Notes: a model not told the origin generated them from the sequence alone. Shown: positions 29,326 to 37,170, counted from the first letter of the stretch. The stretch: DNA of 64,000 nucleotides from Hymenopus coronatus (GCA_030762935.1 CM060890.1:152182129-152246128), one strand, 5' to 3'. Program-made: numbers and translations.

Positions 29326-30230
29326 AGCTAAAGGGTATCAATAAGCATGGATACAATTGGCCATCTGACTACAAATGCTAGAGCAATTAGACTGGATTGC
29401 GCTTAGCACGAAGTGAAGCTAGTGTATATCGTGAACGAGGTATCTTGGCGTAGACATCCGTCACCTGTTTGACCGAGCAATTTAAGTGACATAAAATTGA
29501 AATTTAAAAAAAAAAGGTATAAGAAATTGTGGTTATAATATATCACATGAGATGTTAAATCCTCGAATACATGGAGTATATACCTGAGGTAGTGAATTCC
29601 ACTCAAAAAGTGAATGTCAAGATTTTATCAGAAATAAATAGGCAGGTCCATGTGTCAGAAAAATATAACTTACAAACAAGAAGTCAGTTAAATACCAAAC
29701 TTGATAATTTATTTCAGCATCTTCCAAATATTTTCAGCAAAATTTACACCCTAAACTACCAAGATTTCCACTTTTTCAGAAACGCTTAAACGATTTTGAT
29801 TCAACCGCCTTAGTATATTTAAGCTAGTTACATGACAATAACATTTTCTGCTACTAGGCTCTGAGTACGTGGTAAAGTGTATGAAATGGACAAACTGTTG
29901 TTGTGTTGCAGTGGTCAGCGTACGGGCTTCTCGATCCTCAAGGTTTCTTTGTTAAGAATCGTTCCCTTAGTGCAGAGAATCAGAACAGACAATGCCTCGG
30001 TATACGTCAAATAGGATTATAAAAATGTAAACCTAACTGTATATCTGCTTAAATCAGAATACTTTTGTCACGAGGATATTGCACGGCCGTAGGCCATTGG
30101 GGATATGGTAGGCCGGGTCATCTCTGATACTGACCTTTGTTGAGTCAATGGCCTACACCGGAAACTATAACCACATTTTTGTCAAACCGTTTCGATATAT
30201 TTCTTGTTATTGGATATGTTCTAACTGAAA
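29326..30230. other. Non-coding flank of the satellite
   Basis: AT-rich sequence with no supported gene. A 72-codon open stretch at 29,571-29,789 (+) has no recognisable domain and unremarkable composition, so it is not called. Near 29,910-29,945, CAGTGGTCAGCGTACGGGC resembles a tRNA-type A box as found in tRNA-derived SINEs, but no B box follows at the expected spacing. Confidence 0.6.
30089..30156. repeat. 11-bp perfect inverted repeat
   Basis: GTAGGCCATTG at 30,089-30,099 is repeated as its reverse complement CAATGGCCTAC at 30,146-30,156, with a 46-nt loop that holds another GTAGGCC. It may be a remnant of a small foldback element. Confidence 0.6.
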
Positions 30231-30242
30231 CATTCACTGCCA

Positions 30243-30310
30243 TAGCTGGGATTTGAACCATGGATCTCCTGGTCTCTAGCCGGTTGCTTTACCACCGATC
30301 TACCATGGGA
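30243..30310 (-). repeat. tRNA-like sequence (SINE head or tRNA pseudogene)
   Basis: On the minus strand the order is TGGTAGATCGGTGGTAAAGC (A-box/D-arm-like), CCGGCTAGAGACC (anticodon-arm-like, 7-nt loop CTAGAGA with U33), then TGGTTCAAATCCC (B box/T loop). The acceptor strands and D stem do not pair well, so a working tRNA is unlikely; a tRNA-derived SINE head or decayed tRNA is more likely. It lies on the opposite strand from the related tandem repeats that begin 50 bp downstream. Confidence 0.6.
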
Positions 30311-30360
30311 ACATACCGGCATAGCATTGACTTTCTGAACTGACTCGCATGATTCCGTGC

Positions 30361-30582
30361 TTCAGGAGATCCGTGGTTCAAATCCCGGCTATGTTATTGA
30401 ATGTCTCACTCTGACTCTACCTATCCAACTGTTGTCCTACACACGGCTAGAGACGGGGAGATCCGTGGTTCAAATCCCGGCTTTGACATTGCATTTTTCA
30501 GTCTGACTCTACCTATCCAACTCCTGTCCTTCACACGGCTAGAGACCGTGAGATCCTTGGTTCAAATCCTGGCTATGACATT
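30361..30582 (+). repeat. Tandem array of the 3' half of a tRNA-like sequence, left part
   Basis: Units of 92-93 bp. Each holds GGCTAGAGACCGGGAGATCC, GTGGTTCAAATCCCGGC, then a TCTGACTCTACCTATCCAAC spacer. The B-box motif GGTTCAAATCC starts at 30,374, 30,467 and 30,559. The A-box half is missing from each unit. The array is cut after GACATT at 30,582 by the 6.6-kb element and resumes at 37,192. Confidence 0.85.
30577..30582. repeat. 6-bp target-site duplication, left copy
   Basis: GACATT lies directly before the outer end of the left inverted repeat and is repeated at 37,192-37,197 directly after the right one. The uninterrupted sequence CTATGACATTGAAT is present in neighbouring units of the same tandem array, which supports a true insertion. 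Confidence 0.85.
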
Positions 30583-30600
30583 AGTAGTATTACATACGAC

Positions 30601-30840
30601 CTAGCAAGGTCAAGTAACGATAATTCTGCCACCAGGGCGAGTTTAACCGCTAGTGTCGCGTTAATCCGCCGCCATAAGAAAATGGCGGGAAATTTGAAAA
30701 TTGAAAAGTGTATCCGCTGATCCATACCTTTGCAAAATTCAAATTTCCCTCCATTTTCTCTTAATGCGGTGGATTAACGCGACACTAGCACTTAAACCCT
30801 GGTCCCAGGATTATGGATAACTCTACTTGCCAAGCCGTAT
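30601..30840. repeat. Nested terminal hairpin, left end
   Basis: A module containing CTAGCAAGGTCAAGTAAC, GCTAGTGTCGCGTTAATCC and GCC...GGCGGGAAATTTGAA is followed by an inverted, diverged copy (TTCAAATTTCCCTCC, GGTGGATTAACGCGACACTAG, CTACTTGCCAAGC). Together they form an imperfect foldback of about 240 bp. Inside the first half, CCGCCAT and ATGGCGG form a smaller hairpin, so a branched structure is possible. A third, diverged copy of the module lies at about 31,060-31,150. Confidence 0.75.
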
Positions 30841-31123
30841 GCAAAACCTAATAAATAACAAGATCATATCGCAGATATACTTATTACATATTCTCATGCA
30901 GTACAATTATTGAATACATGCAAAAAATTATTTTTTTTTTTTTTTTAAGAAACCACATGCACAATTGTCCCTATATATGTCTTTAGCTTGTTTTGAATAT
31001 CACACGCTCACTGGTCATAGCACAGGATAAAAAATAATTATGAAAGTTTAAGAGATAATCCGCCATTTTCTCTTAAGGCGGCGGATTATTGCGACACTAG
31101 CGCTTAACCCCCTGGTTGCAGGA

Positions 31124-31348
31124 TTATGGGTACTCGACCTTGCTAATCCGAATGATAAAAGGAGAATTGATGGCAATGATTGTAAAATGGAAGGGGTACA
31201 TCGGCGATGGTGGACCCGGTGGACGCTTCATAAATGATGTCCACTGCGGTGATGGGAAAAACGATCGAGCACTGACGTCTAAAGAGGAAACAGGTGATGC
31301 AGATGTAGAGGAAGAAGAAGAAGAATCTGTGGATTGTACACTAGCCAT
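31124..31348 (-). CDS. Short Ser-rich reading frame in the left arm (copy of 36,424-36,651)
   Basis: Encodes 74 residues beginning MASVQSTD. A run of six Ser is followed by TSASPVSSLD, then SPQWTSFMKRPPGPPSP, and a hydrophobic C-terminus that reads into the terminal repeat. The start at 31,348 is chosen because MAS is shared with the central paralogue and lies exactly 32 nt from a TATAAT box (31,380-31,375). No known domain is recognised. One Ser fewer than the right-arm copy is the main length difference. It may be a truncated relic of the central gene caught in the repeat rather than a functional protein. Confidence 0.4.
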   Translation of the reverse strand: MASVQSTDSSSSSSTSASPVSSLDVSARSFFPSPQWTSFMKRPPGPPSPMYPFHFTIIAINSPFIIRISKVEYP

Positions 31349-31525
31349 GTTGAATACTGAATGCCAATGCTGCAATTATATGTAGCAGAGAAAAGCAAGA
31401 AGGCGATGGGTGGGGGGAGCTGTTCACACGGAACAGAAAGCAATGTCAGCACTCCGACCGGTGATGGTGTTAGATTGCGTCAGCCAGAAAAACTCCACCG
31501 AATGTGAACCAGAGACCCACTTGGT
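31349..31525 (-). promoter_or_regulatory. Promoter cassette, left-arm copy
   Basis: Reading on the minus strand: CACCAAGTGGGTCTCTGG, GTGGAGTTTTTCTGGCTGAC, CGGAGTGCTGACATTGC, the C-rich box CAGCTCCCCCCACCC, TATAAT, GCAGCATTGGCATTC, then ATG. The same cassette occurs at 36,250-36,423, 34,070-34,235 and, degenerate, at 32,890-33,020. Confidence 0.7.
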
Positions 31526-32410
31526 GTGTGAGAGTAAATGAAAACGGGCCGTGAAGGTAATCTGAGCGTAAAAGAAGAACTGGCCGGGAAGGCCATGTGA
31601 GCGTAAAAAGTAAACCGGAAGGAGAAGGTGATGTTAGTGTAAAAGAAGAGGAACGTGCAGGGAAAGCGCCGTGAATGTTAAAGAAGAAGAACGGGCCGAG
31701 AAGACGGTGTGAGTGTAGAGAGGAACTGGTCGAGAAGGCGATGTGAGTGTAAAGGAAGTATGTGCCGAGAGTGTGATGTGAGCGTAAAAGAAGAGGGGGC
31801 CGAGAAGGTGATATGAGTGTAAAAGAAGAACGGGCTGAGAAGGTGGTGTGAGAGTAAATGAAAACGGGCCCATGAAGGTAATGCGAACGTAAAAGACGAG
31901 CTGGCCGGGAAGGCTATGTGAGCGTAAAAAGTAAACCGGAACGAGGTGATGTGAGTGTAAAAGAAGAAGAACGTGCAGGGAAGGCGCTGTGAATGTTAAA
32001 GAAGAAGAAGAACGGACCGAGAAGACGGTGTGAGTGTAGAGACGAACCGGCCGAGAAGGCGATGTGAGTGTAAAAGAAGTACGTGTCGAGAGTGTGATGT
32101 GAGCGTAAAAGAAGAGGGGGCCGGGAAGGTGATATGACCGTAAAAGAAGAACGGGTTGGGAAGGTGGTGTGAGAGTAAATGAAAACGGGCCCATGAAGGT
32201 AATGCGAACGTAAAAGACGAACGGCCGGGAAGGCTATGTGAGCGTAAAAGGAAACCGGGACGTGAGGGTGATGTGAGTATAAAAGAAGAACGTGCAGGGA
32301 AAGCGATGTGAATGTTAAAGAAGAACGGGCCGAGAAGACGATGTGAACGTGCCGTACTGAGAAGGCAATGTGAGCATAAAAGAAAAACGTGGCGAGAAGG
32401 TGGTAGACGA
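31525..32410 (-). repeat. Minisatellite upstream of the left-arm frame
   Basis: Variable units of roughly 33-42 bp built, in minus-strand sense, on TTCTTTTACGCTCACATCAC and CTTCTCGGCCCG. They are grouped into three higher-order copies of about 320 bp. Long open stretches on the minus strand (for example 31,634-32,194) come from this low-complexity composition and are not called as genes. Confidence 0.85.
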
Positions 32411-32464
32411 TGGGAAAAACACAAGGAAATATTCTAGCTGGTTAGTTGAAAAAATAAAAAAAAT

Positions 32465-32880
32465 ATAAAAAATTTATATCAGCTAATATGTATTTTAATA
32501 TGGATATTTTGTTGTGTATTAAATTCTACCTTGTAGCTTTTATTTTATTTATTTATTTATTTTTTTTTGAATACAGGGGATCCTATATCAGTGCAATACC
32601 TTCTCTATACACCATGTACATAGTGCGTATAGAGAAAGTAAAAATTTGTCATCAAGAAAAAGAAATTATCTCTCCCTTAATCGTTATATTTCCACAGTAT
32701 ATAAGACATCATGCAGACATTTAGATCAGCTAATATGTATTTTAATATGGATATATTGTTGTGTATTAAATTCTACCTTGTAACTTTTATTTGTAAAATT
32801 TGTTTTTCTCTCAATATGTTATATTATATTCGATGTACAAGCAATGTATTCTCTAAAGAACGAATACCATACTTATACTT
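32465..32880. repeat. Duplicated AT-rich block in the centre of the element
   Basis: ATCAGCTAATATGTATTT begins at 32,478, 32,725 and (shorter) 33,307. The first two copies continue through TTGTGTATTAAATTCTACC. Between them lies a fragment resembling the 3' end of the dispersed repeat R1 (GTGCAATACCTTCTCTATAC, CATAGTGCGTATAGAGAAAG). No coding potential seen. Confidence 0.75.
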
Positions 32881-32889
32881 TGCAAATAT

Positions 32890-33020
32890 TTCTTTCTCAC
32901 AGAGATTGCGCATCAATCCGATCGGAGTGCTGACACAGCATTCTTTGCCGTGTGAACATCGTCTTCGTGCCTTTCACGGCTGCATATAATTGCAGCATTG
33001 GTATTCAGTATTCCTCAGCA
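32890..33020 (+). promoter_or_regulatory. Degenerate promoter cassette lacking its ATG
   Basis: Contains CGGAGTGCTGACACAGC, TGTGAACATCGTC, then TATAAT at 32,985-32,990 and TTGCAGCATTGGTATTCAG. The stretch aligned with the start codon of the other copies is deleted: the position 32 nt from TATAAT reads AGC, and downstream similarity resumes at CAGCAGCGTTCTCCAGC. It is therefore likely a dead duplicate of the 34,070-34,235 cassette. Confidence 0.65.
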
Positions 33021-33139
33021 GCGTTCTCCAGCTTCCGTTTTTCTTGTACGATCGCTAGCCTTCTCGACCCGTTCGTCTTTTACGCTCGCAACGCTTTCTC
33101 GACCCACTCTTCTTGTACTCTCACATCGTCTTCTCAGTC

Positions 33140-33480
33140 CGGTGGAATCTCAGTATCGAATTTTTTGGTGGAGTGCAATACCTTCCCTATACACTATGTA
33201 CATAGTGCATATAGAGAATGTAGAAAGTTGTCATCAACAAGAGGATATTATCTCTCCCTTAAACGTTATAGATCCACAGTATATAGGTCATCTGGCAGAA
33301 ATTTATATCAGCTAATATGTATTTTAATATGGCCGTCGGAGGTCCCAGTTTCGATTCCCGGCAACCAACATTTTCGAAACATGTTCCATGTAAAGGGTTG
33401 TTTGGGGTGGGGGATTTTTCTCAAAATCGTCGTGTCGCAGCCATGGAAGATACTAAACTTAAGTACCAAGTTTGGTATTC
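33140..33480. repeat. R1 dispersed-repeat fragments and a SINE-like B box inside the element
   Basis: The 3' portion of R1 (GTGCAATACCTTCCCTATAC...CATAGTGCATATAGAGAA, about 33,170-33,215) comes before a more internal R1 portion (CCATGTAAAGGGTTGTTTGG...CCAAGTTTGGTATT, about 33,385-33,478), so their order is permuted relative to complete copies. Between them, GGTCCCAGTTTCGATTCCCG at 33,341-33,360 resembles a tRNA T arm/B box. Confidence 0.7.
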
Positions 33481-34015
33481 TCACATGACCTTCCCGGCCT
33501 GTTCGTCTTTTACGCTCGCATTACCTTCACGGGCCCGTTTTCATCTACTCTCACACCACCACCTTCCCAGACCCGTTCTTCTTTTACGGTCATATCACCT
33601 TCTCTTCCCACTCTTCTTTTACGCTCACATCACATCACACTCTCGGCACGTACTTCTTTTACACCCACATCGCCTGCTCGACCGGTTCGTCTCTGCACTC
33701 ACACCGTCTTCTTCTTTAACATTCACAGCGCTTTCCCTGTACGTTGTTCTTGTTTTACACACACACATCACCTTCTCGTGCCGGTTTACTTTTACGCTCA
33801 CATGGCCTTCCCTGCCAGTTCGTCTTTTACGCTCGCATCGTCTTCTTCTTTAACATTCACAGCGCTTTCCCTGCACGTTCTTCTTCTTTTTCTTTTACAC
33901 ACACACACAAACACATCACCTTCTCGTGCCGGTTTACTTTTACGCTCACATGGCCTTCCCGGCCAGTTCGTCTTTTACTCTCACACCATCTTCCCGCCCC
34001 GTTCTTCTGTTTTCA
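33480..34015 (+). repeat. Minisatellite upstream of the central gene
   Basis: Same TTCTTTTACGCTCACATC / CTTCCCGGCC repeat family as in the two arms, in plus orientation, ending about 50 bp before the central promoter cassette. Small remnants are also present at 33,060-33,135. Position directly upstream of each promoter copy suggests it travels with the cassette; a regulatory role is only inference. Open frames through it are composition artefacts. Confidence 0.8.
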
Positions 34016-34069
34016 CCGCTGTAACCGGTCGTCATTGGCTCAGCTTATTGCACAACCTACCAAGTGGGT

Positions 34070-34235
34070 GTCTGGTTCACATCCGGTGGAGTTTTTCTGG
34101 CTTGCGCAATCTTACACCATCTCTGGTCGAAGTGCTGACTGCGCTTTCTGCCCCGTGTAAACAGCTCCCCCCACCCATTGCATTCTTGCCTTTCTCTGCC
34201 GCATATAATTGCAGCATTGGTATTCACTATTCATC
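34070..34235 (+). promoter_or_regulatory. Promoter cassette of the central gene
   Basis: Contains AGTGGGTGTCTGGTTCACAT, GGTGGAGTTTTTCTGGC, CGAAGTGCTGAC, the C-rich/CACCC-type box CTCCCCCCACCC (34,165-34,176), TATAAT (34,204-34,209), GCAGCATTGG and TATTCACTATTCATC directly before ATG at 34,236. A TATA box 32 nt from ATG puts the expected start site within a few bases of the start codon. About 165 bp are closely conserved with 36,250-36,423. Confidence 0.75.
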
Positions 34236-34682
34236 ATGGCTAGTGATCAGCAACAGAGTTCTCCACCTTCATCTCCAGCATCATCATTCAGCGGGAGTAA
34301 AAGATCTTTATCGCAGCCGCCAGCGCAATGGGATTCTTTCTTAAATAACGCACATGTGCAGCAAAGGTTGAAGGAATTATTCCGAGGCTCGTGGTATGCA
34401 ACGTTTGGTGAGAATTCTGTAGGAGCCTCCATTGCGACGGTTGATAGTGAGAGCTGTGGTTCAGCATCACCCCTCCTGATTCTCCACCTCGTTCCATCGC
34501 AGCGTCGGACGAGACCGACTTTCAAGGTTTCGTGCCGGACAATATATCAGAGGCCTCCTCCACCACCACCACCATCGCATTTCCTACCTTGCAATTGGGC
34601 GTCTTCGAGGGAGTTCCACCTCGTTCCATCTCAGCGTCGAACGAGACCGACTTTCAAGGTTTCGTGCCGGACAATATATTAG
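34236..34682 (+). CDS. Unidentified Ser/Pro-rich protein with internal repeats (central gene, frame uncertain)
   Basis: Encodes 148 residues. The start is fixed by the MAS motif and the 32-nt TATA spacing shared with the arm copies. Residues 1-35 are Ser/Pro/Gln-rich (MASDQQQSSPPSSPASS). They are followed by PPAQWDSFLNNAHVQQRLKE and GSWYATFGENSVG, which looks folded. The QWDSF motif matches QWTSF of the arm frames, so these are paralogues. From 34,487 a repeat begins. In this frame it reads as basic VPSQRRTRPTFK copies, but one frame over (continuing to 34,837) it reads as acidic PPRSIAASDETDFQGFVPDN copies, which look more protein-like. A frameshift or short intron near 34,408-34,465 is possible. 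No known family recognised. Confidence 0.45.
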   Translation: MASDQQQSSPPSSPASSFSGSKRSLSQPPAQWDSFLNNAHVQQRLKELFRGSWYATFGENSVGASIATVDSESCGSASPLLILHLVPSQRRTRPTFKVSCRTIYQRPPPPPPPSHFLPCNWASSREFHLVPSQRRTRPTFKVSCRTIY

Positions 34683-34850
34683 AGGCCACCACCATCGCAT
34701 TTCCTACCTCACATTTGGACGTCTTCGGGAGAGTTCCTCCTCGTTCCATCGCAGCGTCGGACGAGTCCGCCTTTCAAGGTTTCGTGCCGGACAATATATC
34801 AAGGCCATCACCATCGCATTTCCTACCTCAAATTTGAACATCTTCGAGGG
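34487..34850 (+). repeat. Three tandem repeats of 132, 120 and about 112 bp within the central gene
   Basis: Copies start at CCTCGTTCCATC (34,487, 34,619 and 34,739). Each has GACTTTCAAGGTTTCGTGCC, GGACAATATAT and ACCATCGCATTTCCTACC. The 12-bp length difference is a loss of CCACCACCAC-type triplets, so all frames stay in register across copies. Frame 34,532-34,837 stays open through all three. Confidence 0.85.
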
Positions 34851-34882
34851 GGTTGAGGACAGCTGGGACAGGTTAGGTTCAA

Positions 34883-34905
34883 CCCGGCGTGTCAGGCTCG
34901 CCGGG
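34883..34905 (+). other. Perfect 7-bp G+C hairpin
   Basis: CCCGGCG (34,883-34,889) and CGCCGGG (34,899-34,905) enclose a 9-nt loop. It lies between the repeat-containing frame and the Cys-rich module. Its role is unknown. Confidence 0.5.
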
Positions 34906-34910
34906 CTTGT

Positions 34911-35093
34911 GTGCTTTATAATGATAAAATTTCGTATTCTCATATTCCTTCTTTTTCAAAAAAGACTTGTAATTGTGAACACTGCTCTATTCGCGGAACT
35001 TGGTGTTGCCCACACTGTGGCTGTTTCCATGAAGCTGTGTGCTCTTGTTTCCATTGCGCAAAGTGTGGGTGTTTTCAAATGTTTGGGTTATAA
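34911..35093 (+). CDS. Small Cys-rich, probably metal-binding reading frame
   Basis: Encodes 60 residues. Residues 20-54 contain 12 Cys (20, 22, 25, 32, 33, 36, 38, 44, 46, 49, 52, 54) and four His (24, 35, 40, 48) in CxCEHC, WCCPHCGCFH and CSCFHCAKCGCF clusters. The dense CxxC/CxC spacing suggests zinc or other metal binding; I do not recognise the family. The module is repeated downstream in an open but ATG-less frame. The ATG at 34,911 is only the first in-frame one; the module could instead be a 3' exon of the central gene. No promoter cassette precedes it. Confidence 0.45.
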   Translation: MLYNDKISYSHIPSFSKKTCNCEHCSIRGTWCCPHCGCFHEAVCSCFHCAKCGCFQMFGL

Positions 35094-35247
35094 CTGATAT
35101 TTTTCAAAAAAGACTTGTAATTGTGAACACTGCTCTAGTCGCGGAATTTGGTGTTGCCCACACTGTGGCTGTTTCCATGAAACTGTGTGCTCTTGTTTCC
35201 ATTGCGCAAAGTGTGGGTGTTTTCAAATGTTTGGGTTATAACTGATA
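34952..35247 (+). repeat. 148-bp tandem duplication of the Cys-rich module
   Basis: Copy 1 is 34,952-35,099 and copy 2 is 35,100-35,247, both starting TTTTTCAAAAAAGACTTG and ending TTGGGTTATAACTGATA. I see three base differences within the coding part, each changing a residue (I to S, T to I, A to T). All Cys and His codons are identical. Each copy ends in its own in-frame TAA. Confidence 0.85.
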
Positions 35248-35386
35248 TTTTTCTACTATTATGACATTTTGTATTTTATTTCTTTTTCTACTTATATATA
35301 TATGTGTGCTTTCATTATTCCTGTTCCTTCCTTTCTTTCTTTCATTTTTTTTAGTTTATTTTATTTTGTACATGCATTTTATAATT

Positions 35387-35392
35387 AATAAA
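35387..35392 (+). terminator. Candidate polyadenylation signal
   Basis: AATAAA in an AT-rich stretch about 140 bp downstream of the second Cys-rich copy. It is the first canonical signal after the plus-strand reading frames of the centre. The 250 bp from here to the right arm shows no other feature. Confidence 0.4.
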
Positions 35393-35689
35393 TTGAATTG
35401 TTTATTCTTATATGGTTTCTTATATTCATATATATATATATATATACTGTTTAGCTAGATAGCTTTTATTTAGCGATTACAAAGGTTAGATAGATTAGGA
35501 TTATTCCCGTAACCCACCCATCCTGGTGTTTTTCTCAATCATGTGTGTGAGTGAATGTGTCTTCAGATTTCAACTAGTCGACTTACAGCATCATCAATGA
35601 TCGCGTCTCTCCTCCAGGTACATATGTTTTTTTTTTTATTTTTTCAACTAACCAGCTAGAATATTTCCTTGTGTTTTTCTCATCGTCTA

Positions 35690-36245
35690 GCACCTTCTCA
35701 CCACGTTTTTCTTTTATGCTCACATTGCCTTCTCAGTACGGCACGTTCACATCGTCTTCTCGGCCCGTTCTTCTTTAACATTCACATCGCTTTCCCTGCA
35801 CGTTCTTCTTCTTTTACACTCACATCACCCTCACGTCCCGGTTTCCTTTTACGCTCACATAGCCTTCCAGGCCGTTCGCCTTTTACGTTCGCATTACCTT
35901 CATGGGCCCGTTTTCATTTACTCTCACACCACCTTCTCAGCCCGTTCTTTTACACTCATATCACCTTCTCGGCCCCCTCTTCTTTTACGCTCACATCACA
36001 CTCTCGGCACGTACTTCTTTTACACTTACAACGCCTTCTCGACCGGTTCGTCTCTACACTCACACCGTCTTCTCGGCCCGTTCTTCTTCTTTAACATTCA
36101 CGGCGCTTTCCCTGCACGTTCTTCTTCTTTTACACTAACATCACCTTCTCCTTCCGGTTTACTTTTTACGCTCACATGGCCTTCCCGGCCAGTTCTTCTT
36201 TTACGCTCAGATTACCTTCACGGCCCGTTTTCATTTACTCTCACA
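35690..36245 (+). repeat. Minisatellite upstream of the right-arm frame
   Basis: Plus-strand copies of the TTCTTTTACGCTCACATC / CTTCTCGGCCCG family, arranged as two higher-order units about 317 bp apart (CCCGTTTTCATTTACTCTCA near 35,908 and 36,225). Mirror of the left-arm minisatellite with one unit fewer. Confidence 0.85.
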
Positions 36246-36249
36246 CACC

Positions 36250-36423
36250 AAGTGGGTCTCTGGTTCACATTCGGTGGAGTTTTTCTGGCTGACGCAATCT
36301 TACACCATCACCGGTCGGAGTGCTGACATTGCTTTCTGTTCCGTGTGAACAGCTCCCCCCACCCATCGCCTTCTTGCTTTTCTCTGCTACATATAATTGC
36401 AGCATTGGCATTCAGCGTTCAGC
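36250..36423 (+). promoter_or_regulatory. Promoter cassette, right-arm copy
   Basis: Conserved with the central cassette: AGTGGGTCTCTGGTTCACAT, GGTGGAGTTTTTCTGGCTGA, CGGAGTGCTGACATTGC, CTCCCCCCACCC, TATAAT (36,392-36,397), GCAGCATTGGCATTCAGC, ATG at 36,424. The TATA-ATG spacing is again 32 nt. TTCAGC just before ATG resembles an arthropod initiator. Confidence 0.7.
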
Positions 36424-36651
36424 ATGGCTAGTGTACAATCCACAGATTCTTCTTCTTCTTCTTCCTCTACATCTGCATCACCTGTTTCCTCTTTAGACGT
36501 CACTGCTCGATCGTTTTTCCCATCACCGCAGTGGACATCATTTATGAAGCGTCCACCGGGTCCACCATCGCCGATGTACCCCTTCCATTTTCCAATAATT
36601 GCCATCAATTCTCCTTTTATCATTCGGATTAGCAAGGTCGAGTACCCATAA
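36424..36651 (+). CDS. Short Ser-rich reading frame in the right arm
   Basis: Encodes 75 residues: MASVQSTD, a run of seven Ser, TSASPVSSLDVTARSFF, SPQWTSFMKRPPGPPSPMYP, then a hydrophobic end (FPIIAINSPFIIRI) that reads into the terminal hairpin module. Related to the central gene in the MAS start, Ser/Pro tract and QW[DT]SF motif but not beyond. It is the mirror copy of the frame at 31,124-31,348. Either a shortened paralogue with its own promoter or a promoter-plus-exon fragment captured when the arms formed. No domain identified. Confidence 0.4.
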   Translation: MASVQSTDSSSSSSSTSASPVSSLDVTARSFFPSPQWTSFMKRPPGPPSPMYPFHFPIIAINSPFIIRISKVEYP

Positions 36652-36939
36652 TCCTGCAACCAGGGGGTTAAGCGCTAGTGTCGCAATAATCCGGCGCCTT
36701 AAGAGAAAATGGCGGATTATCTCTTAAACTTTCATAATTATTTTTTATCCTGTGCTATGACCAGTGAGCGTGTGATATTCAAAACAAGCTAAAGACATAT
36801 ATAGAGACAATAGTGCATGTGGTTTCTTAAAAAAAAAAAAAATACATTTTTTGCATGTATTCAATATTGTACTGCATGAGAATATGTAATAAGTATATCT
36901 GCGATATGATCTTGTTGTTTATTAGGTTTTGCATACGGC

Positions 36940-37170
36940 TTGGCAAGTAGAGTTACCCATAATCCTGGGACCAGGGTTTAAGTGCTAGTGTCGCGTTAAT
37001 CCACCGCATTAAGAGAAAATGGAGGGAAATTTGAATTTTGCAAAGGTATGGATCAGCGGATACATCTTTTCAATTTTCAAATTTCCCGCCATTTTCTTAT
37101 GGCGGCGGATTAACGCAACACTAGCGCTTAAACTCCCCCTGGTGGCAGAATTATCGTTACTTGACCTTGC
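36940..37170. repeat. Nested terminal hairpin, right end
   Basis: Mirror image of the left terminal hairpin: GTGCTAGTGTCGCGTTAATCC near 36,981 is inverted as GGATTAACGCAACACTAGCGC near 37,108, and GGCGGATTA/AAAATGG segments make smaller internal pairings. The third module copy is at about 36,640-36,730, where TTAAGAGA and TCTCTTAA flank ATGGCGG. Confidence 0.75.

Larger units (their letters stand above)
30583..32464. repeat. Left terminal inverted repeat (1882 bp)
   Basis: Matches the reverse complement of 35,627-37,191 from the tip to an A-rich inner edge (GTTGAAAAAATAAAAA). In order from the tip: nested hairpin termini, a T-run/AT-rich stretch, the minus-strand Ser-rich frame with its promoter, and a minisatellite. 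It is 317 bp longer than the right arm because it carries three rather than two copies of a 320-bp higher-order minisatellite unit (start points about 31,528, 31,848 and 32,169). Confidence 0.9.

Noticed and set aside
29571..29789. 72-codon open frame next to the satellite
   Set aside because: Short, AT-rich, without homology that I can recognise or promoter features.
30243..30310. Functional tRNA gene
   Set aside because: A- and B-box-like motifs and a 7-nt anticodon loop are present, but the acceptor, D and T stems do not pair well.
31634..33853. Open frames of 100-190 codons and up to 290 codons (33,472-34,344) through the minisatellites of the 6.6-kb element
   Set aside because: They read SxxxFTLTSPSRP-type low-complexity repeats and change frame with unit length; these are composition artefacts.
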